DNA from: Lysobacter dokdonensis DS-58
GTDB taxonomy: Bacteria; Pseudomonadota; Gammaproteobacteria; Xanthomonadales; Xanthomonadaceae
Length of the DNA stretch: 64,000 bases
Reading direction: 5' to 3'
Assembly (NCBI RefSeq): GCF_000770795.1
Contig: NZ_JRKJ01000002.1
Span: 434,001-498,000, forward strand
Shown here: positions 7,394 through 17,499 of the stretch, piece by piece
Layout: every line of letters begins with the position of its first letter
Numbering within the stretch: the first letter of the stretch is position 1
Translations under genes and position numbers: made by a program
The notes under the pieces: generated by a model
Database searches by the model: none
The model's input: the letters and a program-made list of their open reading frames with translations, nothing else
Told to the model about the DNA's origin: nothing

Positions 7394-8626
7394 TTATCCG
7401 GCCCCGCCGGATTTCTTCTGCACTTTCTGCGGCGAACCGCGCAGCGCTTCGTCCAGATAATCGGCCCATTCCTGCATCATCTTGCGCCGCTGATCCAAGT
7501 AGACCGCCTTGTTATACGTGCCGCGGATTTCGTCCGGGTCTCCGTGCGCGAGTTGGCGCTCTACCCAGTCTGGGTCGTAGCCCTTCTCGTTAAGAGCGGT
7601 GCTCACTAGATGTCGGAATCCATGCGCGGTCTGCTTTCCGCCGTAGCCGATTGCCTTCATCAGGCCAGCGACTGCCCCATCACTCAATGGCTTGCGCCAG
7701 TCGTTGCGGCCGATGAAAACGTACTCGTACTTCCCGGTGAGCGGATGCAACTGTCGGAGTGCTTCGATGGCTTGCCGCGGCAAGGGCGTCACGTGCTGGT
7801 AACCACGCTTCATGCCTTCCCTTCCTTTAGGGATGATCCAAAGCTCTTCCTCGAGATCGAGCTCGCTCCACTTCAGCGAGCGCGTGACGCCAGGACGGTT
7901 CGCCGTCCAAAGACCAAGCCACGCACAGGTTTTCACGAATTCTGACCCGCGGTAGCCATCGAGCGCACGGAGGAACTTCGGCAGTTCTTCAATCGTCACG
8001 TGTGCGTGGTTCTTGGGCTCAGGCTGGTACAGCGCGATCGAGCGGAGATGGATGGCAGGATTACTAGACGTCAGCCCTTTGGCGATCGCAAAGCCATAGA
8101 TCGCGCTCAGCCACTGCCTGGTCTTCTTGGCGACGTTCAATGCCTTGCGCTTCTCGATGCGCTCGAGCACCGCACCAAGCTCCATTGGCGAGATGTTGCC
8201 CAGGGGGCGATGACCAAGGGAGGGGAGCAGATCCTTGTCTAGGTACTGCTGGACCTTCTCCACCGTCGCCGGTTTCCAGCGAGGGGTGTTGTGCTCAACC
8301 CAGAGGGATGAGGCGAAAGCGAAGGTGTGCCGCTCGGCCTGGCGAAGAGCAAGCTTCTTCTCCCGACGATCCTCGGACGGGTTGACCCCCTGTCGCAGCA
8401 GGGAGCGGGCGTGAGAGGCGCCGGCTTCCGCCTCCTTGAGCGACACCTCGGGGTAGACGCCGAGGCTGATCATTTTTTCCTTACCGGCGTACCGGTAGCG
8501 CAGCCGGAAGTACTTCGCGCCGTCCGGCATCACGCAGATGCAGAAGCCGCGGCCACCCGAAATCTTGTAGGGCTTCGGGCCCGGCTTGGCGTTGCGAATG
8601 CGCAGATCGGACAGCCTTGTTGCCAT
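7394..8626 (-). CDS. Tyrosine integrase, P4 type (element 1)
   Basis: This 410-aa site-specific recombinase has an N-terminal arm-binding domain (about 1-90: LSDLRIRNAKPG, then the RYRYAGKEKMISLGVYPEVSL block typical of P4 integrases), a core-binding domain (about 100-200) and a catalytic domain. The catalytic set is visible: Arg in TANRPGVTR, His-x-x-Arg in HGFRH, His in QLAHG, and Tyr in RGTYNKAVY. Its start lies about 170 bp from a copy of the tRNA-Leu 3' end, as expected for an integrase using that tRNA as attB. It is clearly homologous to, but diverged from, the integrase at 41951-43138. Confidence 0.92.
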   Translation of the reverse strand: MATRLSDLRIRNAKPGPKPYKISGGRGFCICVMPDGAKYFRLRYRYAGKEKMISLGVYPEVSLKEAEAGASHARSLLRQGVNPSEDRREKKLALRQAERHTFAFASSLWVEHNTPRWKPATVEKVQQYLDKDLLPSLGHRPLGNISPMELGAVLERIEKRKALNVAKKTRQWLSAIYGFAIAKGLTSSNPAIHLRSIALYQPEPKNHAHVTIEELPKFLRALDGYRGSEFVKTCAWLGLWTANRPGVTRSLKWSELDLEEELWIIPKGREGMKRGYQHVTPLPRQAIEALRQLHPLTGKYEYVFIGRNDWRKPLSDGAVAGLMKAIGYGGKQTAHGFRHLVSTALNEKGYDPDWVERQLAHGDPDEIRGTYNKAVYLDQRRKMMQEWADYLDEALRGSPQKVQKKSGGAG

Positions 8627-8728
8627 GTTGGAGAAATGGTTCTTCCAACCGGGGTACCCTACCTTCTACCCCCTTCTACCCGTGGTTTCTACAGTACTTC
8701 TACGGACGCCGACGGACGGTAGGCAACA

Positions 8729-8756
8729 AAAAACCCCGCGTTTCGGCGGGGTTTTT
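8729..8756. terminator. Bidirectional terminator beside att copy
   Basis: The 11-bp arms AAAAACCCCGC and its complement enclose the loop GTTTCG, with A and T runs on the two flanks. A hairpin of the same design sits at 43262-43288 next to the intact tRNA-Leu, so this copy probably came from an earlier tRNA-Leu downstream region. Confidence 0.75.
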
Positions 8757-8797
8757 GAGGATTCGTCGGACTGCGGTGGACGGCGTCGGACTATTGT

Positions 8798-8824
8798 TTG
8801 GTGCCCGGGAGAGGACTCGAACCT
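8798..8824 (-). repeat. att site: direct repeat of tRNA-Leu 3' end
   Basis: The 27 bases here are identical to 43330-43356, which is the CCA end, discriminator, 3' acceptor strand and T arm of the intact tRNA-Leu. Beyond this the two sequences diverge after three more matching bases. This is the expected attR/attL-type duplication made by integrase-mediated insertion, and marks the joint between elements 1 and 2. Confidence 0.85.
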
Positions 8825-8945
8825 GCACTTTCGTACCCGCAAACGCGAGCATTCTGCCCAACCTCCTACTATATGCCCCCAGCGATTCCCCCAGAATCGC
8901 CCTGCAATCCATTGGACGCGTGCGTCGATGACGTTCCTACCCCAA

Positions 8946-8987
8946 GGGATTGAAGTGTCGGGGGTTCGATTCCCTCCCCGGCCACCA
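8946..8987 (+). pseudogene. tRNA-Phe-like 3' fragment
   Basis: The T arm (GGGGG-TTCGATT-CCCTC), acceptor strand CCCGGCC, discriminator A and encoded CCA (8985-8987) match the 3' end of xanthomonad tRNA-Phe. Upstream GGGATTGAA resembles the left half of the Phe anticodon arm, but the right half of the stem is absent and no D arm or 5' acceptor is found. A terminator follows on the same strand. It is probably an attachment-site relic of an earlier insertion at a tRNA-Phe gene. Confidence 0.6.
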
Positions 8988-8998
8988 TGCGAATACCG

Positions 8999-9039
8999 CG
9001 CCCCGCTTGGGTTTTAGCCTAGGCGGGGCGTTTCTTTTT
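8999..9039 (+). terminator. Rho-independent terminator after tRNA-Phe fragment
   Basis: CGCCCCGC at 8999-9006 pairs with GCGGGGCG at 9023-9030, the stem extends through wobble pairs, and TTTCTTTTT follows. Its position 11 bases after the CCA is as expected for the native terminator of a tRNA gene. Confidence 0.75.
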
Positions 9040-9119
9040 CCGGCTCGCCTACGCCTCGGGTAGCACCGGGGTAGCAGTCGGAAAAGATGGGGCCTGTAAG
9101 ACGCCTCGCCCTTGGGGCC

Positions 9120-9869
9120 TCAATCCGAGACGACGGCGTAATGCTCCGCGAAGTCGGAAAGCCGAACGGTCTGAGCGACCTGGCCAAGGACGGGCAACTC
9201 CCTATCGGCTCGATCCCTGTCGAAGCGGTCATCGAGGATGAACAGCAGTCCGATGTCGTCGTCCCCCTGTGTAGCTAGGATCGCCTTTCGCAGTCGAGCG
9301 CTGACCGATTGCGCCGTTGGCGAGATCGCATCGACATAGGTTTCGCCCCAAAGGAAGTCGAAGCTGTAGTCCAGGCCCTTGAGCTTCACACGCGGGTTGA
9401 TGGTCAGCTTTCGATTCGGCGCCTTGATCTTGAGCAACCGCTCCACCTCGTCGGTGAGGCTGAAGTCTTCATCGTGCTGCTCGAATCGCTCCGCTTGCCA
9501 GTCAGCGATGCCGCAGAACATTCGTAGGGCGCGGCCCATCCACCAAGCGACTTGACCTTCCGGGATTACGGCCTCGATAGCGCCATTCAACCCGATCTCG
9601 AATCCCATTCGAGTGGTGACAGACTCCAAACCCTTCAAGTGTCGACGGCTATCGATCTCCATGCCGTTGTTCTGCAACGCGAAAAGCGTCAGCCCATCAT
9701 CCGTGAACATAAACGCGGCGCCGCGCTTGATGAGGTAGAAATCCAGCGGCTTCCCGTCTGCGAGCAGCACCGGCGTGCTGACGTACAGAGTTTCCTCTGC
9801 CCGCCCTTCGATCTTCTTGCAGTGCCATCCGTTGCTGGCACCGAACCACTGGCAGTCGAGGGCGCTCAT
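9120..9869 (-). CDS. DUF1828/DUF1829-like protein
   Basis: The N-terminal half of this 249-aa protein (LYVSTPVLLADGKPLDFYLIKRG...FMFTDDGLTLFAL) matches the pattern of DUF1828: a strand-rich domain with the T-DDG turn. The C-terminal half, with KLTINPRVKLKGLDYSFDFLWG, fits DUF1829. Proteins with this pair are found mainly in prophages and islands and have no established role. It overlaps the 160-aa partner gene by an ATGA junction, so the two form one translational unit close to the island end. A toxin-antitoxin or defence role is possible by location only. The domain call is from memory of the family pattern. Confidence 0.6.
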   Translation of the reverse strand: MSALDCQWFGASNGWHCKKIEGRAEETLYVSTPVLLADGKPLDFYLIKRGAAFMFTDDGLTLFALQNNGMEIDSRRHLKGLESVTTRMGFEIGLNGAIEAVIPEGQVAWWMGRALRMFCGIADWQAERFEQHDEDFSLTDEVERLLKIKAPNRKLTINPRVKLKGLDYSFDFLWGETYVDAISPTAQSVSARLRKAILATQGDDDIGLLFILDDRFDRDRADRELPVLGQVAQTVRLSDFAEHYAVVSD

Positions 9870-10348
9870 CCGAACAACGTGTCGCTAAGTGGGTGAGTCA
9901 GGCGGATTCCACCATTGTCGCGCACCTGCGCATGACGTCGGAAGCGCTCGATCCAGCGCGTGATCGAAACACTGTTGATGTTCCCGTGCACGGCGCGCGT
10001 GACCTGTTCGAGCCGCTCATCGCCCAGATGCAGGTGAGGTCCCATCAACCATTCGGTCTTACCTCGATGGGAGACGACATGCGGTGGATAGACTTCGAGC
10101 ATGAAAACTCGGTGGTGTTCCCGACCTTGCAGCGCCATGAGCGCAAACGAATAAACGTCGCCCGTCACAGGCTTCGAGCTGTAGACCCCCTTGAAGTAAA
10201 GACCGGGAATCGACGTGCGACTTTCGTCAAGCAGTTGGCTCGTAGCCTTCAGCGACCCGAGATGGTTCGACTTCTCGTCCCACTCCATGTGCTCGGAGAG
10301 GAACTTGACCTGGCGACATTTATCGCGGCATTCGTCCAGCCAACCCAT
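9866..10348 (-). CDS. Partner of DUF1828-like protein, 160 aa
   Basis: The ATG at 10348 has GGGGAGG 8 bases before it, and a TAATAT -10-like box lies about 25 bases further up. The product is mixed alpha/beta with a central GDVYSFALMALQGREHHRVFMLEVYPPHV region and no membrane segment. I do not recognise the family. It is upstream of and coupled to the DUF1828-like gene, an arrangement common for antitoxin-first modules but not proof of one. Confidence 0.55.
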   Translation of the reverse strand: MGWLDECRDKCRQVKFLSEHMEWDEKSNHLGSLKATSQLLDESRTSIPGLYFKGVYSSKPVTGDVYSFALMALQGREHHRVFMLEVYPPHVVSHRGKTEWLMGPHLHLGDERLEQVTRAVHGNINSVSITRWIERFRRHAQVRDNGGIRLTHPLSDTLFG

Positions 10349-10438
10349 GGGACACCTCCCCTGCGGCTACCCATATTAGCGTGGGACCTCTGGGTAAGGC
10401 GGCGCCCGAGGGGGGCCATCGTGACCCCGACGCCTGAT

Positions 10439-11471
10439 TTACGGCTTGACCATCACCTTGATCGACTGGCGAGCATCCATGGCTCGATACCCATCAGGTA
10501 CGCCATCAAGTCCCACGATGCGATCGAAGACGCGGCCCGGCTCAATGCGACCTTCCAACACGTCCCGCAATAGCTCTTCGATGTAGGCGCGCACTGGCGC
10601 GGGTCCGCCACTCACGGTGACGTTGGCGAAGAACGCGGGCTGCGCCGACGGGATTGCGTCGTAATGCGGCACGCCGACGCGACCGATGGCACCGCCGGGG
10701 CGCACGATGTCCAACGACGTCTGCATCGACTGCGCGCTACCGACGCACTCAAGCACGGAGTGCACGCCGAATCCGCCAGTCAGTTCACGCACACGGGCGA
10801 CCGCGGCTTCGCCACGCTCACTGACGACGTCCGTCGCGCCATACAACTTCGCCAGCGCGATGCGATCCGCGTGTCGGCCCATGATGACGATCTGCTCCGC
10901 GCCCAAGCGCTTCGCGGCGATGACGCCGCATAGACCCACCGCGCCATCACCGATCACGGCAACGCGCTTACCGGGTCCGACGCGCGCGCTGAGCGCGGCA
11001 TGGTGGCCGGTGCCCATGACGTCGGAAAGGCTGAGCAGCGATGCGGTCAGCGCCTCGTCGCCGCCACCGGGCAACGCATACAACGTGCCGTCCGCCCGGG
11101 GCACCCGAAGTGCTTCAGCCTGCGCGCCGTCTGCCTGGCCGCCGAAGAAGCCGCCGTGCACGCACGAGGTGTGCAAGCCTTCATTGGCAGAAATCGCAGG
11201 TGCCATCCGAAAACGCGAACGGCATGATCACGAAGTCGCCGACCTTGATACGACGCACTTCGGCGCCGACCGCTTCCACGATGCCGATCGCCTCATGGCC
11301 CATGCGACGGCCGCCTTCGACAGGTTGCAGGTCCTTGTATGGCCACAGGTCGCTGCCGCAGATGCATGCGCGCGTGACGCGCACGACGGCGTCAGTGGGG
11401 CTGCCGATGCTCGCATCGGGAACATTCTCGATCCGGACGTCGCCGGCCTTGTACATCACGGTTGCGCGCAT
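10439..11471 (-). pseudogene. Zinc-dependent alcohol dehydrogenase, frameshifted
   Basis: Two frames together give a full-length (about 345 aa) medium-chain dehydrogenase. The first (11181-11471) has the catalytic zinc region (ACICGSDLWPY, then GHEAIGIVEAVG) and stops within the structural-zinc loop at CDFCQ. The second resumes as NEGLHTSCVHGGFFGG and carries the Rossmann motif VIGDGAVGLCGV. The switch is at about 11185-11187 at an AA in CCAATGAA; two missing A (or one extra base) would restore the frame. The loss falls in a zinc-binding loop, so the gene is inactive if the shift is real. It is the last gene of the LysR-linked redox cluster. Confidence 0.75.
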
Positions 11472-11486
11472 GGTGCTTTCCTCAAA

Positions 11487-11897
11487 TCAGGGGGTGGCAG
11501 GACCGGCGTTGTATTCGGCGTCGGTCACCTTCTCCATCCAGTCGACGACCTTGCCATCGAACGCTTCCTGGATGGCGATGTGCGTCATCGCCGTGGTCGG
11601 CGTCGCGCCGTGCCAATGACGATGGTTGGGCGGGCACCACAGGATGTCGCCGGCGTTGATCTCGACGATCGGCCCACCTTCGCATTGCGTCCAGCCCATG
11701 CCGGACGTGACGATCAGCGTTTGCCCGAGCGGATGCGTGTGCCAGGCGCTGCGCGCACCCGGCTCGAACGTGACGAATGCACCAGCGACGCGGGACTCGC
11801 CACTGCGCTGGAACTGCATGTCGATGCGGACGTTGCCGGTGAAGTATTCGGCGGGTCCTTTGACGGAGGGCAGCGAGCCGTTGCGATCGATGTGCAT
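11487..11897 (-). CDS. Cupin-domain protein
   Basis: This 136-aa single-domain cupin has motif 1 [20 protein letters not shown] (metal-ligand His-x-His and Gln) and motif 2 [15 protein letters not shown]. This matches the small cupins annotated as (R)-mandelonitrile lyase-like or carboxymuconolactone-decarboxylase-associated, whose true substrates are mostly unknown. It lies between the dehydrogenase and SDR genes with short gaps and is expected to be co-transcribed with them. Cytosolic; no signal peptide. Confidence 0.8.
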   Translation of the reverse strand: MHIDRNGSLPSVKGPAEYFTGNVRIDMQFQRSGESRVAGAFVTFEPGARSAWHTHPLGQTLIVTSGMGWTQCEGGPIVEINAGDILWCPPNHRHWHGATPTTAMTHIAIQEAFDGKVVDWMEKVTDAEYNAGPATP

Positions 11898-11914
11898 GTA
11901 TTTCTCCGAAAGAC

Positions 11915-12742
11915 TTACTGCGGCGCAAGTTCGCCGTAGCGGTAGCTGGCGGTCACGCCGCCATCCATGAGGAAGTCGCTGCCAGTGATGAACGCGCCGT
12001 CCGCGCCCATCAAGAGCGCACCGACGTTGCCAACCTCGTCAGGCGTTCCGGCGCGACCGACGGGGGAGAGATCGAGCATGCGGCGATAGCCGGCCCCGCG
12101 CGGCCCGGTGAGCTCGTCGCGCGCCAACGGCGTGATGATGATGCCGGGGCTGATCGTGTTGATGCGCGCGCCGCGCTTGCCCCACCGCACGGCTTCTGCC
12201 ATCACGCGCAGCGAGTTGCCGCGCTTGGATATCTGGTAGGCATGCAAGGGATCGGTGACTTCCGCCGGCGCCAGCATCGGCAGGTCGAGCAGTGCGTCGG
12301 CGGGTGTCGTCGCAAGCGCTTTGTCCTGCTCCGGCGTCAACGCTGCGAGCCGATGACCCGACTGCGACGAAATGACGACGCCGGCACCGCCACGCGCGAT
12401 GACGTTTCCGAACAGTTCGAGCAACAGCGCCGTGCCGTACAGGTCGACCTTCAGGATCGTCGCGGGCGGGGCCTGCGATGGCGAAACGCCGGCGGCATGG
12501 ATGACGCCGGTGACTTCGCCCAGCGCAGTGGCCGTGTCCACCAGGGCCTGCACCGACGCGCGGGATGAAACATCGACCACCGCGGTGCTGGACTCGAAGC
12601 CAGCGTCGCCGAGGACCTTGGCAGCCGCCTTGGCATTTTCTTCGCGGAGGTCCGCCAGCAGCACATGCTTGCCGGCGCCGACGCGCCGCGCGATCGCTTG
12701 CCCAATCGATCCTGCGCCGATAACGACGATGACATTCTTCAT
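11915..12742 (-). CDS. SDR-family oxidoreductase
   Basis: This is a 275-aa short-chain dehydrogenase. The cofactor loop [12 protein letters not shown] is at residues 6-17, an acidic residue follows beta-2 (LADLREEN, favouring NAD), the NAG-equivalent is HAAGVSPS, and the catalytic pair is in AYQISKRGN (Tyr-x-x-x-Lys). The C-terminal [10 protein letters not shown] is typical of SDR enzymes. The substrate is unknown. It lies inside the LysR-linked redox cluster, 17 bp from the cupin gene and 9 bp from the first aldo/keto reductase. Confidence 0.88.
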   Translation of the reverse strand: MKNVIVVIGAGSIGQAIARRVGAGKHVLLADLREENAKAAAKVLGDAGFESSTAVVDVSSRASVQALVDTATALGEVTGVIHAAGVSPSQAPPATILKVDLYGTALLLELFGNVIARGGAGVVISSQSGHRLAALTPEQDKALATTPADALLDLPMLAPAEVTDPLHAYQISKRGNSLRVMAEAVRWGKRGARINTISPGIIITPLARDELTGPRGAGYRRMLDLSPVGRAGTPDEVGNVGALLMGADGAFITGSDFLMDGGVTASYRYGELAPQ

Positions 12743-12751
12743 TTGGGCTCC

Positions 12752-14772
<2,021 letters not shown>

Positions 14773-14839
14773 TCATTCGCTCGCCACCCATATTGATAAA
14801 GTGGTAAAACCCGATTGGCCCTATGCTCAGGATTCATCA

Positions 14840-15733
14840 ATGGAGCGGCAGAACCTCTCCGATCTCGTCGCTTTCCTTGCGGTCGCCGAGGAGCGCAGCT
14901 TCACGAAGGCAGCGGCCAAGCTGGGGACGTCGCAGTCGTCGCTCAGCCATACCGTGCGGCGATTGGAGGCCCGCCTAGGGGTGCGCCTGCTCGCCCGCAG
15001 CACGCGCAGCGTTTCGCCCACGGCCGCTGGTGAAGAACTGATCGCGACGCTGAAGCCCGCGTTGCAGGACATCGACGCCAAGATCGGGGCCATCGGCGAG
15101 CAGCGGGAGAAACCAGCAGGACTGGTGCGCATCACGACCAGCCGGGACGCCGCGCAGACGGTGCTGTTGCCTGCGCTCGTGGGCCTGATGGCCGAATACC
15201 CAGACATCCACGTCGAGCTGGACCTCGACGCGACGTTGGTCGACATCGTCGCCGACAGGTTCGATGCTGGCGTGCGCCTGGGCGAGCAGCTCGCGAACGA
15301 GATGATCGCGGTGCGGATTAGTCCGGACCTCCGCCAGGCGCTGGTGGGTTCGCCCGAATATTTCAAGCGCAACGGCATCCCGCAGACCCCGCAGGACCTC
15401 ACCGCACACCGCTGCATCAACCTGCGATTGCCCACGCGCGGTGGCCTGTACGCCTGGGAGTTCTCGCGCGGCGGCCGCGACGTCAACGTGCGCGTGGAGG
15501 GACCGATGGTGGTCAACGATTCGATCGTCGCGTTGGACGCCGCCGTGCGTGGCATCGGGCTCGCCTTCCTCATGGAGGAGATGGCGGCGCCGGCGATCGC
15601 CGACGGCCGACTGGTGCGTGTGCTGGAAGACTGGTGCGAACCGTTTGCGGGCTACCACCTGTATTACCCGAGTCGTCGCCAGCCGTCGCTCGCGTTCTCG
15701 CTTGTGGTCGATGCGCTTCGCCATCAGGGCTAG
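14840..15733 (+). CDS. LysR-family transcriptional regulator
   Basis: I start this 297-aa regulator at the ATG at 14840 (MERQNLSDLVAFLAVAEERS). The N-terminal winged helix (residues about 5-65, with SFTKAAAKLGTSQSSLSHTVRRLEARLG) and the effector domain (about 90-295) are complete. LysR proteins usually act on the divergent promoter next to them. Here that is the aldo/keto reductase-SDR-cupin-dehydrogenase cluster, so electrophile- or quinone-responsive control of detoxifying reductases is the likely job (inference). Confidence 0.9.
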   Translation: MERQNLSDLVAFLAVAEERSFTKAAAKLGTSQSSLSHTVRRLEARLGVRLLARSTRSVSPTAAGEELIATLKPALQDIDAKIGAIGEQREKPAGLVRITTSRDAAQTVLLPALVGLMAEYPDIHVELDLDATLVDIVADRFDAGVRLGEQLANEMIAVRISPDLRQALVGSPEYFKRNGIPQTPQDLTAHRCINLRLPTRGGLYAWEFSRGGRDVNVRVEGPMVVNDSIVALDAAVRGIGLAFLMEEMAAPAIADGRLVRVLEDWCEPFAGYHLYYPSRRQPSLAFSLVVDALRHQG

Positions 15734-16237
15734 GGGACGTTCGGATGCGCGTGCCGCGGACGGCGTGCAGTGAAACTGCGCTGATGGCGGAGGATGCGTC
15801 GGGCCCATGCTTGCCACGAAATTTTCGATGGCCCGGTACTTAGGCCCATTCCCCCTTGGGGCGGCTCATGAGGACATCTTACGGGTCGAGGTCGGGAGCG
15901 GATACTGGCCACCGGCCATCCCAAAGCATGAGACCCGGGGTGTCTTCCGGTCACGGGACCTGCGCTTGGCAAAGCGGCGCCGCCGCATCCTCGAGATCAA
16001 AAAGCGTCAGACTTGACAAGAGGGCACACGATCGCGTGACCGGCGATGCCGCAGAAGGCTAGTTGGGCTGCCCTTGGTCGCGCGCTGCCGCAGCGCTAAA
16101 ACGCCACGCCCGCCGGCTAGGGGTGAAGGTACGTTTGGCGCACGGACGGCTCTGCTGATATTTGGACGCCGGCCAGATGTCCGCTTTCGACCAATATCGG
16201 GCGCCAATTATCCGGTTGCTGTGTTTTCACGGCGGCT
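15734..16237. other. 504-bp gap, no gene recognised
   Basis: Short frames exist on both strands (for example 15807-16016 plus), but none has a good start, recognisable motif or coding-like composition. It separates the redox cluster from the antiporter/trehalose pair and may contain decayed gene fragments. Confidence 0.4.
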
Positions 16238-17482
16238 TCAAAGCAGCACGAATGCGAGCGCCGCCAACCCTGTTGGTAGCAAGGCACCTGCAAGCAATCC
16301 GGTGGCACTGATCGTTTCGTCGGAAAACCCCTTCTTCAAGAGAGACGCCCCGGCTGGGTTGGGCGCGTTTGCAATAACGGTCAGGCCACCGCCCGCGACC
16401 GCACCCGCGACCAACCAATACCGCGCGTCGCCCACGATTCCGGAGATCGAGCCCAGGTACGTTAGGGCCGCGTTGTCGGTGATCGCGGTGAGCCCGATCG
16501 CCCCTAGGAAGAGGGACACGTCATCCAGCCCGGCGATGGTCGGCTGCAGCCACCAGCGTTGCAGGCCTCCCAGGACGACCAGGCCGGCAAGGAAAAAGCC
16601 GACCAGCAGCGCCTCCCGGAGGATGAGGGGGTTCTGGAAGCGGTCGTAGGCCTGCGCGAAGCCCAAGAACAGCAACAGCAGCCCAATGAAGACAACCGCG
16701 TGGTGCGCGCTCACCACGATGCCTGCGAGCAGGCACAAGTGCACGAGGACGACTGACACAGGGAGTGTCTCGTCGTCGCGCATCGTTTGGTCCGGGAGGT
16801 GCTTGCGCAGGGCCAGCGTCGCGAGCGTCGCGTTGACGATCACGGCCAGCGTGGCCTTCCAACCGAAGTTCGCCAGCATGAATCCGGTGTCCCAGTCCCA
16901 CGTCTTGGCAACCATGAGGATCGGTGGGGCCGCGTAGGCGCTCAGGGTGCCGCCGATGGAGACGTTGACGAACAAGGCGCCGAGCGCGAGGTACTTCGGC
17001 ATCTCGGGCACGTCGCTGCGAAACGCGACGGGGCCCAGCATCAATGCCGCAATCGTCATCGCCGCCGGTTCGGTGATCAAAGAGCCCAGCAAAGGCACGG
17101 CGGCAAGCGCCAGCCAGGTCGTGGAAACGCCGGACCGCAACGGCAGCCGATCGGCGATCGCATGCACGATCGATCTCACGACGTAGAGAATGGGTTTGGA
17201 ACCCGCCACCACCATGATCGCGAACACGAACAGCGGTTCGGTGTAATTGCGGGACTCGACATAGCTTGTCGCTTCGGTCGGCCCCACCGATGCGGCCATG
17301 ACGGTGATGAGGACAATCGCCCAGAAACCGAAGACGACCTCCACTTCTCCGAGAAGATGGAAGACCCCTGCATGGTTGGGCACCCGATGTGAAAGGCGCT
17401 CGAAACGCTTCGCCGCGAACGTGTGGAGGACGGCGAGTCCGAAAATCGCGGCGGCCGCGAGCTCGATCGACGTTGGCTGCAT
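16238..17482 (-). CDS. Putative Na+/H+ antiporter
   Basis: This 414-aa protein has about 10-12 membrane segments. The sequence fits the putative Na+/H+ antiporter family (Na_H_antiport_2 type, ArsB/NhaD-like fold): two helical repeats each with a re-entrant region, here LITEPAAMTIAALMLGP with an inserted-helix pattern in the first half and AITDNAALTYLGS in the second, both with acidic residues that could bind Na+/H+. It starts 17 bp after the trehalose synthase stop and is probably co-transcribed with it, linking salt export with compatible-solute synthesis. Confidence 0.78.
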   Translation of the reverse strand: MQPTSIELAAAAIFGLAVLHTFAAKRFERLSHRVPNHAGVFHLLGEVEVVFGFWAIVLITVMAASVGPTEATSYVESRNYTEPLFVFAIMVVAGSKPILYVVRSIVHAIADRLPLRSGVSTTWLALAAVPLLGSLITEPAAMTIAALMLGPVAFRSDVPEMPKYLALGALFVNVSIGGTLSAYAAPPILMVAKTWDWDTGFMLANFGWKATLAVIVNATLATLALRKHLPDQTMRDDETLPVSVVLVHLCLLAGIVVSAHHAVVFIGLLLLFLGFAQAYDRFQNPLILREALLVGFFLAGLVVLGGLQRWWLQPTIAGLDDVSLFLGAIGLTAITDNAALTYLGSISGIVGDARYWLVAGAVAGGGLTVIANAPNPAGASLLKKGFSDETISATGLLAGALLPTGLAALAFVLL

Positions 17483-17499
17483 GAGTCAAGGATTGCTCA

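Larger units (their letters stand above)
1..8824. mobile_element. Integrated element 1, right part (phage- or satellite-like)
   Basis: This stretch runs from beyond the left window edge to a 27-bp copy of the tRNA-Leu 3' end at 8798-8824. It holds a P4-type integrase next to that repeat, an AlpA-like regulator, a DnaB-type helicase with an initiator-like partner gene, and several unrecognised small genes, nearly all on the minus strand. No terminase, capsid or tail gene is recognisable inside the window. A prophage whose structural genes lie further left, or a phage satellite, are both possible. The far attachment site is not in the window, so its size is unknown. Confidence 0.6.

Noticed and set aside
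8798-8880. Second intact tRNA-Leu
   Set aside because: Only the 3' 27 bp match; no anticodon arm or 5' acceptor strand follows.
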